From NCBI GenBank assembly GCA_005884765.1, contig VAZV01000190.1, forward strand, positions 1-51,370: DNA of 51,370 bases, read 5' to 3'. This stretch comes from Alphaproteobacteria bacterium (GTDB lineage Bacteria; Pseudomonadota; Alphaproteobacteria; Rhizobiales; Xanthobacteraceae). Position 1 is the first letter of the stretch; every line of letters starts with the position of its first letter. Made by a program: the position numbers and the translations under genes. The notes under the pieces are model-generated. The model was not told the DNA's origin and did no database searches. It saw nothing but the letters and a program-made list of their open reading frames with translations. This document shows, in pieces, positions 18,555-28,960 of the stretch.

Positions 18555-18605
18555 CCCGATCGACCCCGAGCAATTCCCACCGCGTCTTGGCCGATGCCAA
18601 GCCCA

Positions 18606-18633
18606 CCGAGAGCTATCCCGCCGAGAGCTATCC
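18606..18633. repeat. Two-copy 15-bp tandem repeat
   Basis: CCGAGAGCTATCC occurs at 18606-18618 and 18621-18633, a 15-bp period, in the 250-bp gap between rlmE and the Crp-like regulator. No gene was recognised in this gap. It may be part of the regulator's promoter region or simply slippage. Confidence 0.7.
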
Positions 18634-18806
18634 GGCGGGCGGAGACGGCGTGCCGGTTTGCCAAAATCAACCCATTGGAACGTTATGCCGCACGGTGGGT
18701 TTCTGTGTTTAGGCGTAGTCTGTTGTGCGGGCTTTCGCACGCAGCCTGGCGCCAGGAATATTCTGCAGAGAGCCGTGCGTCCGTCCAGGGAAGGAGCTTT
18801 CCCGTG

Positions 18807-19652
18807 ATGGAGCATCCTGCCAGGATTGGTAATGGACTGTTAGCTGCGTTGCCGCCAGCAGATTTTGGCATGCTCGTTCCTCACCTGCGAAAAGTATCGC
18901 TTGAACGGGACGCAGTGCTGGTTCGATCGGGAGATCCGATTGATCAGATCTATTTCCCCGAGAGCGGGACGATCGCGTTCATCATGGAGATGCCGAACGG
19001 ACAAACGGTTGCAACCGCGGTTGTCGGCAACGAGGGAGCGGTGGGCCTCCTAACCGCGCTGGGCCCCTCCCTCTCTCCGCTGACGGCGGTGGTACGGGTG
19101 GCCGGAACCTCATTGCAAATTTCTCCAGCACGATTTCATGCGGCCTTCAATCGCAGTGGCGCCATCAGACATGCGGTGCAGACCCACGCCAGGGCGCTGC
19201 TGGCGCAAGTTCAGCACGTGGCCGCCTGCAATGCGCTGCACTCGGTCGAGGCCCGTATGGCCCGGTGGTTGCTCCACATCCACGATCGAGTTGACGGCGA
19301 TATCCTCCCGCTGACGCAGGAGGCGCTTTCGGAGTTGCTTGGCGTCCGGCGAACGACGGTGACGCACGTCGTGCGCAAGCTCCGGACTTCGCGTGCTATC
19401 CGATCCAATCGGCGGAGCTTGATTGAGATTGACAGGCCGCGGCTCGAAGCGGCGGCGTGCGAGTGTTACGAGGTCATGCGCCGCAGGATAGACCGCATTA
19501 TTTCGCCGGAAGAAATTAAGGCCGGTACTCACGCCCCGCCGGCTCACAAAAAAACTTCCCGTGTTCGAGATCCCCTGTTGGCCAGGTTGGATGAAGCGCA
19601 CCGGGAAACGCGAACCCACGGGGTGACCAGCCGGCGACTAAGAGGCCATTGA
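18807..19652 (+). CDS. Crp/Fnr family transcriptional regulator
   Basis: The product has 281 residues. The N-terminal cyclic-nucleotide-binding-like beta roll is visible (LVRSGDPIDQIYFPESGTIAF, written in two parts: LVRSGDPIDQ and IYFPESGTIAF), then a long dimer helix and a C-terminal Crp-type helix-turn-helix (TQEALSELLGVRRTTVTHVV). No Fnr-type cysteine cluster is present, so it is not an oxygen-sensing Fnr. The C-terminal ~60 residues beyond the HTH are charged and unusual in length. ATG 18807 follows AAGGAG by about ten bases; GTG 18804 directly before it is an equally possible start. The target genes are unknown; the nearest candidates are the small zinc-ribbon-like and phasin genes on the opposite strand. 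Confidence 0.9.
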   Translation: MEHPARIGNGLLAALPPADFGMLVPHLRKVSLERDAVLVRSGDPIDQIYFPESGTIAFIMEMPNGQTVATAVVGNEGAVGLLTALGPSLSPLTAVVRVAGTSLQISPARFHAAFNRSGAIRHAVQTHARALLAQVQHVAACNALHSVEARMARWLLHIHDRVDGDILPLTQEALSELLGVRRTTVTHVVRKLRTSRAIRSNRRSLIEIDRPRLEAAACECYEVMRRRIDRIISPEEIKAGTHAPPAHKKTSRVRDPLLARLDEAHRETRTHGVTSRRLRGH

Positions 19653-19723
19653 AATGGTCGTAAAGGCACTTCGCCTTGTTCGCCGTTCCTCAGCGGCCCA
19701 GCGCCGGTCGCAATTGTGGTTCA

Positions 19724-19921
19724 TCAGCACATTGTCTGCGCTACCTCGCTCGGCTCGGAAACCCAGGCCTCCCTGGCGAACCATTCGTGATTGGCCTGGC
19801 AGATTGCACAGTAGGTGCGCGCGAAGAACACTGTGCTGCATCGAAATTTCTCCCGATCCACTTTGATGCCCGTCGAGATAGCGCGTCCCGTTCGAGGGCA
19901 TTTGATCATGACGATGCCCAT
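19724..19921 (-). CDS. Small zinc-ribbon-like hypothetical protein
   Basis: The product has 65 residues. Cys8 sits in KCPRTGRAISTG, with Cys28 and a C-X2-C pair (Cys38, Cys41) in TYCAICQANHEWF, a pattern that could bind zinc. A strong ribosome site GGGAGGAAA lies seven bases before ATG 19921, which supports a real gene. From memory, similar small proteins starting with a CPxTG motif are common in Bradyrhizobium and are annotated as hypothetical. Function unknown. It lies downstream of the phasin gene on the same strand, with a gap of about 125 bp. Confidence 0.8.
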   Translation of the reverse strand: MGIVMIKCPRTGRAISTGIKVDREKFRCSTVFFARTYCAICQANHEWFAREAWVSEPSEVAQTMC

Positions 19922-20048
19922 CTTGGGTTTCCTCCCTGTTTAGCTTTTCTGCCGCAGCCGCACGTCCGTTCGCTATCGGCTGGACTAGCACCTCTTCTCG
20001 CGGGAGGCGCTTGTTCCAGCCGATCCCGGCGGCCCGCAAAGGTTCGAA

Positions 20049-20516
20049 TCAGGCAGCTTTCTGCAGAACTCTCGTGAAGCTCTTCTTGATCGGCTCGGCC
20101 GTCTCGGTTGCGACCTTCTGAACGATGTCCCAGAGTTCCTTGTTCTGTGCGGATGTGACTTCAAAGTTCTTTCGGCTCTGCGCGGCTGACAGCTGGATGA
20201 TTTCCGATAGCGACTTCGTGCCCATGAGATGGGTGAGAAAATCGAAAGCGGAATTGGCGTTGAGACCCGATATCTCGATGACTTTGGCCCCATAGTCCGC
20301 AGCGCCCTTGGCGTTGGTCGAATAGGCTTCCTGGAGAATGTCGGCGATCTCGCCGGAGGCAGCCTTCATTTTCTCGCAGGTTTCCTTCGCCCGCACCGTG
20401 CTTTGCTCGGCGATCCCGCTGAATATGCCGGGCATCGCGAAAAGCGGTAGGTCAAAGCCGAGTTTTGGGTTCGGTCGGTCGGCATTCACTTCGACGTTCA
20501 TATTGGTATCGTTCAC
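20049..20516 (-). CDS. Phasin family protein
   Basis: The product has 155 residues and is predicted to be mostly helical, with the phasin_2-type central region (KETCEKMKAASGEIADILQE, AYSTNAKGAADYGAKVIEIS). Phasins coat polyhydroxyalkanoate granules. GTG 20516 is taken as start because GAAAGGAC lies eight bases upstream; a TTG eighteen bases earlier would place that same site inside the coding region. An internal ATG fifteen bases later is possible. Phasin plus zinc-ribbon-like gene may share a transcript. Granule binding is family knowledge, not shown here. Confidence 0.88.
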   Translation of the reverse strand: MNDTNMNVEVNADRPNPKLGFDLPLFAMPGIFSGIAEQSTVRAKETCEKMKAASGEIADILQEAYSTNAKGAADYGAKVIEISGLNANSAFDFLTHLMGTKSLSEIIQLSAAQSRKNFEVTSAQNKELWDIVQKVATETAEPIKKSFTRVLQKAA

Positions 20517-20768
20517 AGGTTTTTGTCCTTTCAAGTGAAACTAGAATCACAACAGTCCGATTTGCGTCCCGGCACCACCGGGCCGCTTGTCGGGCTGTAG
20601 AAACGGAGAACCAGCCCCAAACTTCCACCGTGCTCAGGTGCTGTCGCGGATAACCCCCGCACCCGCCTGGACCGGATATGCCTGACTAACGGTGGAGCTT
20701 CCGTTCGCTTTCTGACTCTCAGTCGGATTTTTTTGCCGGCCATACGTCCAGGACCAAGCAGCGAGCTC

Positions 20769-20955
20769 GGCCGCTGATCCCGTGCGTTCCGGGTGCGACT
20801 TTGCCCGCGGCCTCTGGCGTCCCTTGCGGCTGGAAATCTCGACCGCCTTGCGCCCTGAGATTTCGCGCCGGGCATCGTCGTGCATCCGTCAAGAAAACGA
20901 GGCCGACACGCAAGGCGACGATGATGAAAGCGACGAGAGGCCGCCTCTCTCTCAA
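20769..20955 (-). pseudogene. Decayed 3' tail of a DHA2-type MFS transporter
   Basis: Read on the minus strand, this stretch encodes VAFIIVALRVGLVFL and then, after a frame change, DDARREISGRKAVEISSRKG. These correspond to VAFISAISAWFFW and DDAGHEISGRKAVEISSRKG at the C-terminus of the intact transporter at 25403-26878. A 35-bp core (20821-20855 against 25472-25506) is identical apart from its edges, while the flanks have diverged. Only the last ~55 codons are represented, with at least one frameshift and no start. It overlaps the upstream open frame of opgD, which argues against a far-upstream opgD start. Confidence 0.7.
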
Positions 20956-21066
20956 TTGTCGCGCGGTGCAGTCTGTGCTCGCCAGTGCGACTTTTGTTCC
21001 CTGCCAGGAACCTCCCGGCCGCGCGAGAGTTTGTTAGCGTCACTCTCGTCCGTTCTGGAGGGCTCT

Positions 21067-22575
21067 TTGGACCGCCGGCGCTTCCTACAGGCAGCGGCCT
21101 CTCTGCCGCTTGCATCGTCAACCGCGGGGGCACTGGCGCTGCCTGCGCAAGCAGATTCTAATCCGTTTGATCGGTCAATTGTTCGGCAGTTGGCGCGCGA
21201 TGCGGCAACCAAATCGTACAAGGCTCCCGATACGAAACTGCCTGATAGTTTGGCGAATTTGGACTACGACCATTACCGGCAGATCCGTTTCTTGCCCGAG
21301 CGCGCGCTGTGGCGCGGTGAAAAGCTGCCTTTCGAAGTCCAGTTCTTCCATCGCGGGTTCTTCTACGGCCCGCGCGTGGACATCTACGAAGTTGCCAACG
21401 GTCAGGCGAGCAGGATTGCCTACCGCTCCGACTATTTTTCGTTTGGCAGCAACCCGCCACCAAATCCGGAGATGGATCTGGGCTTCGCCGGCTTTCGGAT
21501 TCACGCCCCGATCAACAGGCCCGACTACTACGACGAGGTGTGCGTCTTTCTAGGCGCAAGTTACTTCCGGGCGGTCGCAAAAGGAGAGATTTACGGTCTG
21601 TCGGCGCGGGGTTTGGCCATCAACACCGGCGAAGCAAAGGGGGAGGAATTCCCCCTATTCAAGACGTTCTGGATCGAGAAGCCGGTCGCGAACGCCAATT
21701 CCATCGTCGTGCACGCATTACTCGACAGCGAAAGTACCACAGCGGCCTATCGTTTCACGATACGGCCTGGCGGCACCACGATCTTCGACGTGGAAATGGC
21801 GGTCTATCCACGCGTCGCTCTCGACCATGCCGGCCTGGCGCCGATGACGAGCATGTTCTTCTTTGGACCGAATGACCGGATCGAGGTCGATGATTTTCGT
21901 CCTGCGGTGCACGATTCCGACGGCATGGCGATCCATAACGGCCGTGGCGAGGAACTATGGCGCCCGCTCAGCAACCCCCGGGATCTGCAGATCAGCACCT
22001 TCGCCGATCAGAATCCGCGCGGCTTCGGCTTGATGCAACGGCAAAAGAATTTCTTCGCATATCAGGACATTGAATCGAGTTTTGAGAAGCGGCCAAGCCT
22101 GTGGGCCGAGCCGATCGGCGATTGGGGCGAAGGCTCGGTTCAACTGATTGAAATTCCGACCAAGGAAGAAATCCACGACAATATCGCGGGCTTTTGGCGC
22201 CCAAAGGATCCGCTGCAGGCCAAGGGAGAATACACCTACACGTATCGTCTGCACTGGGGTCCGGATGCGCCCAAGCCATCGCCGTTGGCGCGGTTTGCAA
22301 GAACGGGCGTGGGCGCAAGAGGCGAGGGCACCAAAGTATTTGTCCTTGATTTGATCGGCGACAAGCTCAAGTCGGTCGATCCAAACAGCATACGCGGCAA
22401 CGTCACCGCCGAAAAAACCGAAATCAAGAACATCGTCACCCAGCCGAACCCGGCAATCGGAGGTTGGCGCTTGAGCTTTGAGGTTGCGGTCAAGTCGCCG
22501 ATCGACCTGCGCGCATCGCTGATGCAGGGCAATGAGGCCATATCGGAGGTGTGGGTCTATCGATGGGCACCGTGA
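21067..22575 (+). CDS. opgD: Glucan biosynthesis protein, OpgD/OpgG family, Tat-exported
   Basis: The product has 502 residues. The N-terminus has a Tat-type signal (DRRRFLQAAASLPLASS... ending ALPAQA), the feature that separates OpgD from Sec-exported OpgG. The MdoG-type periplasmic domain follows (YDHYRQIRF, FEVQFFHRGFFY, and GFGLMQRQKNFFAYQD near residue 320). The family acts in the periplasm on backbone structure of osmoregulated periplasmic glucans. TTG 21067 is proposed because GGAGGG lies four bases upstream and the twin-arginine follows at once; TTG 21031 is an alternative. The frame stays open to 20782, but that part is the transporter remnant. It overlaps opgH by 13 bp. Confidence 0.85.
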   Translation: MDRRRFLQAAASLPLASSTAGALALPAQADSNPFDRSIVRQLARDAATKSYKAPDTKLPDSLANLDYDHYRQIRFLPERALWRGEKLPFEVQFFHRGFFYGPRVDIYEVANGQASRIAYRSDYFSFGSNPPPNPEMDLGFAGFRIHAPINRPDYYDEVCVFLGASYFRAVAKGEIYGLSARGLAINTGEAKGEEFPLFKTFWIEKPVANANSIVVHALLDSESTTAAYRFTIRPGGTTIFDVEMAVYPRVALDHAGLAPMTSMFFFGPNDRIEVDDFRPAVHDSDGMAIHNGRGEELWRPLSNPRDLQISTFADQNPRGFGLMQRQKNFFAYQDIESSFEKRPSLWAEPIGDWGEGSVQLIEIPTKEEIHDNIAGFWRPKDPLQAKGEYTYTYRLHWGPDAPKPSPLARFARTGVGARGEGTKVFVLDLIGDKLKSVDPNSIRGNVTAEKTEIKNIVTQPNPAIGGWRLSFEVAVKSPIDLRASLMQGNEAISEVWVYRWAP

Positions 22576-24709
22576 GGCAGGACCACGAGCTTGAATTCTC
22601 TCCCAGCGGGCCGCGCGAGGCGTTCCTTCCACCCGAGTCGCCGCAGCCGATGACCAAGCAGCAACTGCGGGAGCTTCAGCGAGGCAGGGCTCATCCAAAC
22701 GCGGCCCCCAGGCGAGCGGCGTTTCGACGGGCTTGCATCTTCATAGGTACCGCGGCGATGACCGCTGGCGGTTCCTACGAGATGTACGAAGTTCTCCAGG
22801 TCGGCGGCGTTACGATCCTCGAATGGATGGTGGTGGCTCTGTTCGTGCTGCTTTTCGCATGGATCGCCTTCTCGTTCATGTCTACGGTAGCCGGATTCGT
22901 CGTCCTGCTATTCCGCGTCAAGGATCCGCTCGGCATCGATCCCGAAGCACCGCTTCCGTCGATAGCAAGCAGGAATGCGATGCTGCTGCCGACCTACAAC
23001 GAAGATCCTCATCGGATCATGGCGCGGCTCAAGGCGATGCACGAGTCGGTCGATCAGTCCGGACATGGTTCTAAGTTTGATTGGTTCGTGCTCAGTGATA
23101 CGACGAACCCGTCGATCTGGATTGCGGAGGAGAAATGTTTTCTGGGGCTTGCCGCGAGTCGGAGGCCAATAATATCTATTATCGTCATCGCCGCGAGAAC
23201 ACGGCGCGAAAATCAGGCAACATCGAGGACTGGATCAAGCGGTTCGGCGGCGGCTACGACCACATGATCATCCTGGATGCCGACAGCCTGATGACGGCCG
23301 AGACCATCGTCCGGCTGGCGTCCGCGATGGAGATGCATCCCGGCGTCGCTCTGATCCAGACGCTGCCCGTTGTCGTCAATGCAAAGACGCTGTTCGCCAG
23401 ATTGCAGCAGTTTTCGGGGCGGCTGTACGGCCCGTTGATCGCTGCAGGGATTGCCTGGTGGCATGGCTCCGAAGGCAATTATTGGGGGCACAACGCCATT
23501 ATTCGCGTGCGCGCGTTTGCGCAGGACGCGGGCCTGCCTGAACTGCATGGTCGCAAGCCATTCGGCGGACATATTCTCAGCCACGATTTCGTGGAAGCGG
23601 CGCTGATGCGGCGAGGGGGCTGGACTATCAGAATGGAGCCCACGCTAGGTGGCAGCTTCGAGGAATGCCCGCCGTCGCTACTGGATTTCGCCGCGCGCGA
23701 CCGCCGCTGGTGCCAAGGCAATCTCCAACATCTTGCGGTGCTGCCGGCGCGCGGGCTGCATTGGGTGTCGCGGCTTCATCTGCTCACCGGGATCGGTTCG
23801 TATCTCACGGCGCCGCTCTGGCTCTTGTTTCTGGCGTTCGGCATTTTGATCTCCTTGCAGGCGCAGTTCGTGCGGCCCGAATATTTTCCAAAGGGTTTTT
23901 CGCTGTTTCCAAAATGGCCGGCGCAGGATCCAATCCTCGCGGCTTGGGTTTTTGCAGGTACGATGGGTCTCCTGATCGTACCGAAACTTCTCGCTTACGT
24001 CCTGCTCGGTACTCAACGGCGAAACCGCAAGCAATTCGGTGGCGGAGCGATCGTTTTTGCAGGTCTCGTTATCGAGACATTTCTGTCAGGCCTGATCGCG
24101 CCCGTGATGATGATCTTTCAATCCATGGCGATCGCGGAAATCCTGTTGGGACGCGACGCGGGCTGGCAGGTTCAGCGCCGCGACCAAAGCGAAGTGCCCG
24201 CCAAGGAATTGATGCGCCAGTATGCCTGGCCGACGTTCTTTGGTGCCGCGATGGCCGCCAGCGCCTATGCCGTGTCGCTGCCACTGCTGCTTTGGATGAC
24301 GCCCGTACTTGTCGGCCTTCTGCTTTGCGTTCCAATCGCCATGCTGTCGTCGAGGATTTCTGATCCTGCTTCCACATTGTTCCGTATCCCGGAGGAGGCA
24401 GCGCCGCCACGGGTACTGGTTCGTGCGGAGGAATTCGCAACGACCGCCGGTGAAGCTGCCGTGTCTCCGCTGCTCGAATTGCTCAATGACCGGCAATTGC
24501 TGGAGAGCCATTTGGCGAATTTGCCCGATGGAGGACGACGCGACCGCGGTCAAGTCGACCCGCACCTGGCGATTGCGCGCGCGAAAATTGAGGAGGCGGA
24601 GACGTTCGACGAAGCGTTGGGCTATCTGACCGCGCGCGAGACATTTGCAGTCCTCAACTCACCGGTGATGCTGAGAGCCTTGTGTGCCATGCCACGCAAT
24701 GATGCGTGA
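22563..24709 (+). pseudogene. opgH: Glucans biosynthesis glucosyltransferase OpgH (MdoH), single frameshift
   Basis: Inner-membrane GT2 glucosyltransferase that makes the beta-1,2 glucan backbone from UDP-glucose. Reading starts at ATG 22563 and stays in frame to about 23148 (NAMLLPTYNEDPHRI, FVLSDTTNPSIWIAEE), then must shift by -1 to continue (NNIYYRHRRENTARKSGN, LDADSLM, GHILSHDFVEAALMRRGGW, RDRRWCQGNLQH) to TGA 24709. Joined length would be about 715 residues, with two N-terminal and several later membrane helices. All catalytic Asp motifs and the QxxRW-like motif are intact. One extra G in the G4 run at 23144-23147 would restore the frame, so recent mutation or a base-calling error are both possible. 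As written it is interrupted. Confidence 0.85.
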
Positions 24710-25029
24710 CACGGCCTGGTTCGAACAACGGGGGGGATCACTGGGCGACCTCGCTGCAGCAGAAACCGCTGTGATCCGGCTCGCGGCAACGCCGCTGGCA
24801 CCGAATTCGCCGTGCGCGACGGCGCGATTTTGCTCAACGCGATCAAGCTGATTCTACCTGTCCAACTAGTTTCAGCCGTCTCGCGCCCTCTAGGAGGGGC
24901 GTATCGCGATCGTCACGGACGTTGGGTGCGGGATGCGGCGGACGCGGCAGCGTCGCGCGCGCCAATGGCGTTGCAGGGCGGGTCCATATGGATTTCCGTG
25001 AGCGATGCGCCGGCGCGCAGACGAACGAG
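24710..25029. other. Intergenic, no gene recognised
   Basis: About 320 bp follow opgH. Frames are open in places, but there is no ribosome site with a plausible start and no recognisable protein. The sequence from about 24870 (GTTTCAGCCGTCTCGCGCCC) to 25029 may be the upstream part of the structured repeat element that follows. No clear terminator for opgH was found. Confidence 0.5.
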
Positions 25030-25380
25030 GCTGAAGCGGACGGCAAAACCGTGTGGTCCTGACACCCGTTGCTGGTGCCAAGTCCGCGGAGGCGAAGTCG
25101 GCCCGACCGGGTTGATCAGCCTTAATCCGTGGACGACGGTGACAAGACGAATTCGTCGCCGAGGAGAGCGCGCTATAAGCCGTTAAAACCATCGCGCAGG
25201 GAAGGCCGGACTGTTCGGTGAACCTGTGGTGACGACGCTCGTGCGCTTTTTTGTTTGCGTGCGAGGCTGCGGGTGCATCGAGCACCCGGCTTTCCCTGCG
25301 CCCTCTATTTCGAGAGGCGACAAGTTCATGCATGGCCCGGACGCTATCGCGCCGCGGGGTTGTGGACGTATATCTGGAAT
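25030..25380 (+). repeat. Large structured repeat-like element (possible non-coding RNA)
   Basis: A long stem pairs 25194-25209 (GCGCAGGGAAGGCCGG) with 25286-25301 (CCGGCTTTCCCTGCGC), 16 bp with one G-U. Inside it is a perfect hairpin GGGTGC/GCACCC (25271-25287), and just after it CCTCT/AGAGG. The stretch starting ACGGCAAAACCGTGTGGTCC resembles a multicopy element I recall from Bradyrhizobium genomes, where it is often mis-annotated as short proteins. Strand is given as the orientation in which it resembles those copies. Open frames across it lack ribosome sites and family matches. Whether it is transcribed is unknown. Confidence 0.6.
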
Positions 25381-25402
25381 GGAAGGGACGCGGAGGGATG
25401 GA

Positions 25403-26878
25403 TCACCCCAGCCGCTGATCCCTAGCATCGCCGGTGGTTTCGCTGGCGACTTTCACCGCGGCCTGTGCCGCACCCTTGCGGCTGGAAATCTCGACCGCCT
25501 TGCGCCCCGAGATTTCGTGCCCGGCATCATCGGGCATCTGCCAGAAGAACCAGGCCGATATCGCCGAGATGAAGGCGACGACCAGATACGCCGGGGCGAA
25601 AACGCCGGCGGTAAGCTCGGTGACATGGCGCAGCATCATGGTTGATTCCACCGAGAACGCGCCGATCGCGACGCCGGCCGAGATCGCCAGTTGTTGGTTG
25701 ACGCTCACGAGCGTAGTGGCCCGGCTCATTTGCGCGGGCGCGACTTCGGCATAGGCAACGGTATTGATCGCGGTGAATTGCAGCGAGCGGAAGAAGCCGC
25801 CAACCACGAGAATGATCATGATCAAGAGCAGTGGCGTCGCCGCCGTGAACAGCGCGCAAGCCGCAAGGAAGAACGAACTGACGATGGCGTTGATCGTCAT
25901 CATGTTACGGAAGCCGAAGGTGCGGATGATGCGTGCGGCCAGCGCCTTCATGCCCATCGCGCCGACCGCGGAGGCAAAGGTGACGAGCCCCGATTGGAAT
26001 GGCGTTAGACCAAAGCCGACCTGCATCAACAATGGCAGCAGGAACGGCAGCGCGCCGATGCCGAGCCGAAACAGGAATCCGCCCATGATGCTGGCGCGCA
26101 GCGTCGCCAGATGCAGCATCGAGAAATCCAGAACCGGCGATCCGGTGCGCCGCGCGTGCATCACATACAGCGTCATCGAGATCGACCCGATCGCGACCAG
26201 CGCGCCGACCACCGACCGTGGCAGCAAATTGAGTCCCGCGACCGACAGCCCGAATGCGATGCCGCCGAGCCCAATGCCTGCGAGCACCAGGCCGTACAGG
26301 TCGAAGCGCTCGGGGTCCTCGCTCTTGATCGGATCGATGTGGCGCAGCGCCATGAAGATGCCGAGCAGGCCGATCGGAATGTTGATCAGGAAAATCCAGT
26401 GCCAGGAAAAGAAGGTGGTGATGAAGCCGCCGAGCGGCGGACCGATCACCGGTCCGACCAGCGCCGGGACCGTGACCCACGCCATCGCATTGACAAGCGC
26501 GCTCTTGTCGATGGAGCGGAGCAGCACGAGACGCCCGACCGGTGTCATCATCGCGCCGCCCATGCCCTGCACGATGCGCGCGATCACGAAACCGGTGACG
26601 GAAGAGGACAGTGCGCAACCGATCGATCCCAGCATGAAAACCCCGATCGCGACGGCGAACACCATGCGCGCACCGAAGCGATCGGCGGTCCAGCCGCTTG
26701 CCGGAATGAACACCGCGAGCGAGAGCAGATACGATGTGATCGCAAGCTTCAGCGTCAGGGGGCTGGTGCCGATATCGACGGCAATCGCCGGCAGCGAGGT
26801 CGCTATCACCGTCGAGTCCATGTTTTCCATGAACAGGGCAGTGGCCACGATGAGCGGGATCAGGCGTTCCTTATTCAT
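25403..26878 (-). CDS. DHA2 family MFS multidrug transporter (EmrB/QacA-like)
   Basis: The product has 491 residues with about fourteen hydrophobic segments. The start LFMENMDSTVIATSLPAIA is the DHA2 helix-1 motif D1; SWHWIFLINIPIG marks helix 6, and GPVIGPPLGG motif C in helix 5 fits drug/proton antiport. No periplasmic adaptor (EmrA-like) gene is adjacent. The last ~45 residues are a hydrophilic tail (HEISGRKAVEISSRKGAAQ) whose DNA is repeated in decayed form at 20769-20955. The tail includes a 9-bp inverted repeat (GAAATCTCG/CGAGATTTC). The ATG has only a weak ribosome site. Confidence 0.92.
   Translation of the reverse strand: MNKERLIPLIVATALFMENMDSTVIATSLPAIAVDIGTSPLTLKLAITSYLLSLAVFIPASGWTADRFGARMVFAVAIGVFMLGSIGCALSSSVTGFVIARIVQGMGGAMMTPVGRLVLLRSIDKSALVNAMAWVTVPALVGPVIGPPLGGFITTFFSWHWIFLINIPIGLLGIFMALRHIDPIKSEDPERFDLYGLVLAGIGLGGIAFGLSVAGLNLLPRSVVGALVAIGSISMTLYVMHARRTGSPVLDFSMLHLATLRASIMGGFLFRLGIGALPFLLPLLMQVGFGLTPFQSGLVTFASAVGAMGMKALAARIIRTFGFRNMMTINAIVSSFFLAACALFTAATPLLLIMIILVVGGFFRSLQFTAINTVAYAEVAPAQMSRATTLVSVNQQLAISAGVAIGAFSVESTMMLRHVTELTAGVFAPAYLVVAFISAISAWFFWQMPDDAGHEISGRKAVEISSRKGAAQAAVKVASETTGDARDQRLG
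25410..25585. repeat. Repeated DNA: transporter tail copy matching 20769-20940
   Basis: The 3' end of the DHA2 transporter gene matches the segment at 20769-20940 in the same orientation. Matching starts at GCCGCTGATCCC (25410 and 20770), is perfect over the 35-bp core at 25472-25506, and fades past AAGGCGACGA. The two copies are direct repeats about 4.6 kb apart and enclose opgD, opgH and the structured element. Confidence 0.75.
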
Positions 26879-27027
26879 CTCGTTTCGGGGGAGGGAAAGG
26901 AGAAAGGCGCGGGAGCAAGCAGGGCTGTATCACCCCAATGTCATACAGGCTATTGCGGAACCCGCTAAACCGCCTAAATCCTGCGCAACGCTGGTATCCA
27001 CTGGGCCCAGCCGCCGGAGATGCTGCG

Positions 27028-27276
27028 ATGATCTACGTTCTCGCCGCCTTGTTGCCGCCGCTCGGGCTGCTCCTGAACGGGCAGCCGTTTTCGGCGATTT
27101 TCAACCTGATCCTGATCGTGTTTTGCGTGATTTTCGGGCTGGTTTTTCACGTTCTTCTTTTGGTGCCGTCGGCCCACGCGATCATCGCCGTTCACATGAA
27201 ACGAGAGGAGCGCCGGCATCGCGAGGTCGTGGATGCGATCCGCCAGCACGGCCCCCCGCCGGGGTATCCGCGCTGA
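27028..27276 (+). CDS. Small membrane protein, YqaE/Pmp3-like
   Basis: The product has 82 residues. Two hydrophobic helices are seen (YVLAALLPPLGLLLNG and LILIVFCVIFGLVFHVLLLV), with LPPLGLLLNGQ and PSAHAIIAVH placed as in Pmp3/YqaE (UPF0057) proteins, followed by a charged tail (KREERRHREVV). ATG 27028 has GGAGA eight bases upstream; the frame is open for 90 bp more but without a comparable site. Pmp3 proteins are linked to membrane potential and salt tolerance in other organisms. The match is by eye and moderate. Confidence 0.7.
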   Translation: MIYVLAALLPPLGLLLNGQPFSAIFNLILIVFCVIFGLVFHVLLLVPSAHAIIAVHMKREERRHREVVDAIRQHGPPPGYPR

Positions 27277-27407
27277 AAGCCTGTGCATGGCAGGCAAACC
27301 CTTTGATTCAGCCGCCCGCCATGCTATCGACCACCGTCAACCCCACCGATGGGCCTCGATTCGACGGCGATGCCGATAGCTTCGCCGAAGGCGACGTTCA
27401 TCCGTAA

Positions 27408-28943
<1,536 letters not shown>

Positions 28944-28960
28944 TTCACGCCGGCTGAAGC

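Noticed and set aside
20782..21066. Longer N-terminus for OpgD
   Set aside because: It would translate the decayed transporter tail and bury the Tat signal ~95 residues inside the protein.
23130..23170. Programmed -1 frameshifting in opgH
   Set aside because: No canonical X-XXY-YYZ slippery heptamer in the right phase was found, and no OpgH programmed shift is known to me; a missing G is simpler.
24812..25186. 124-codon open frame after opgH
   Set aside because: It runs into the structured repeat element, lacks a ribosome site and has an Arg-rich translation typical of mis-called repeat frames.
25764..27407. Long + strand open frame of about 550 codons opposite the DHA2 transporter
   Set aside because: Low-complexity Ser/Arg/Met-rich translation, mirrors the transporter codons; no ribosome site or motif.
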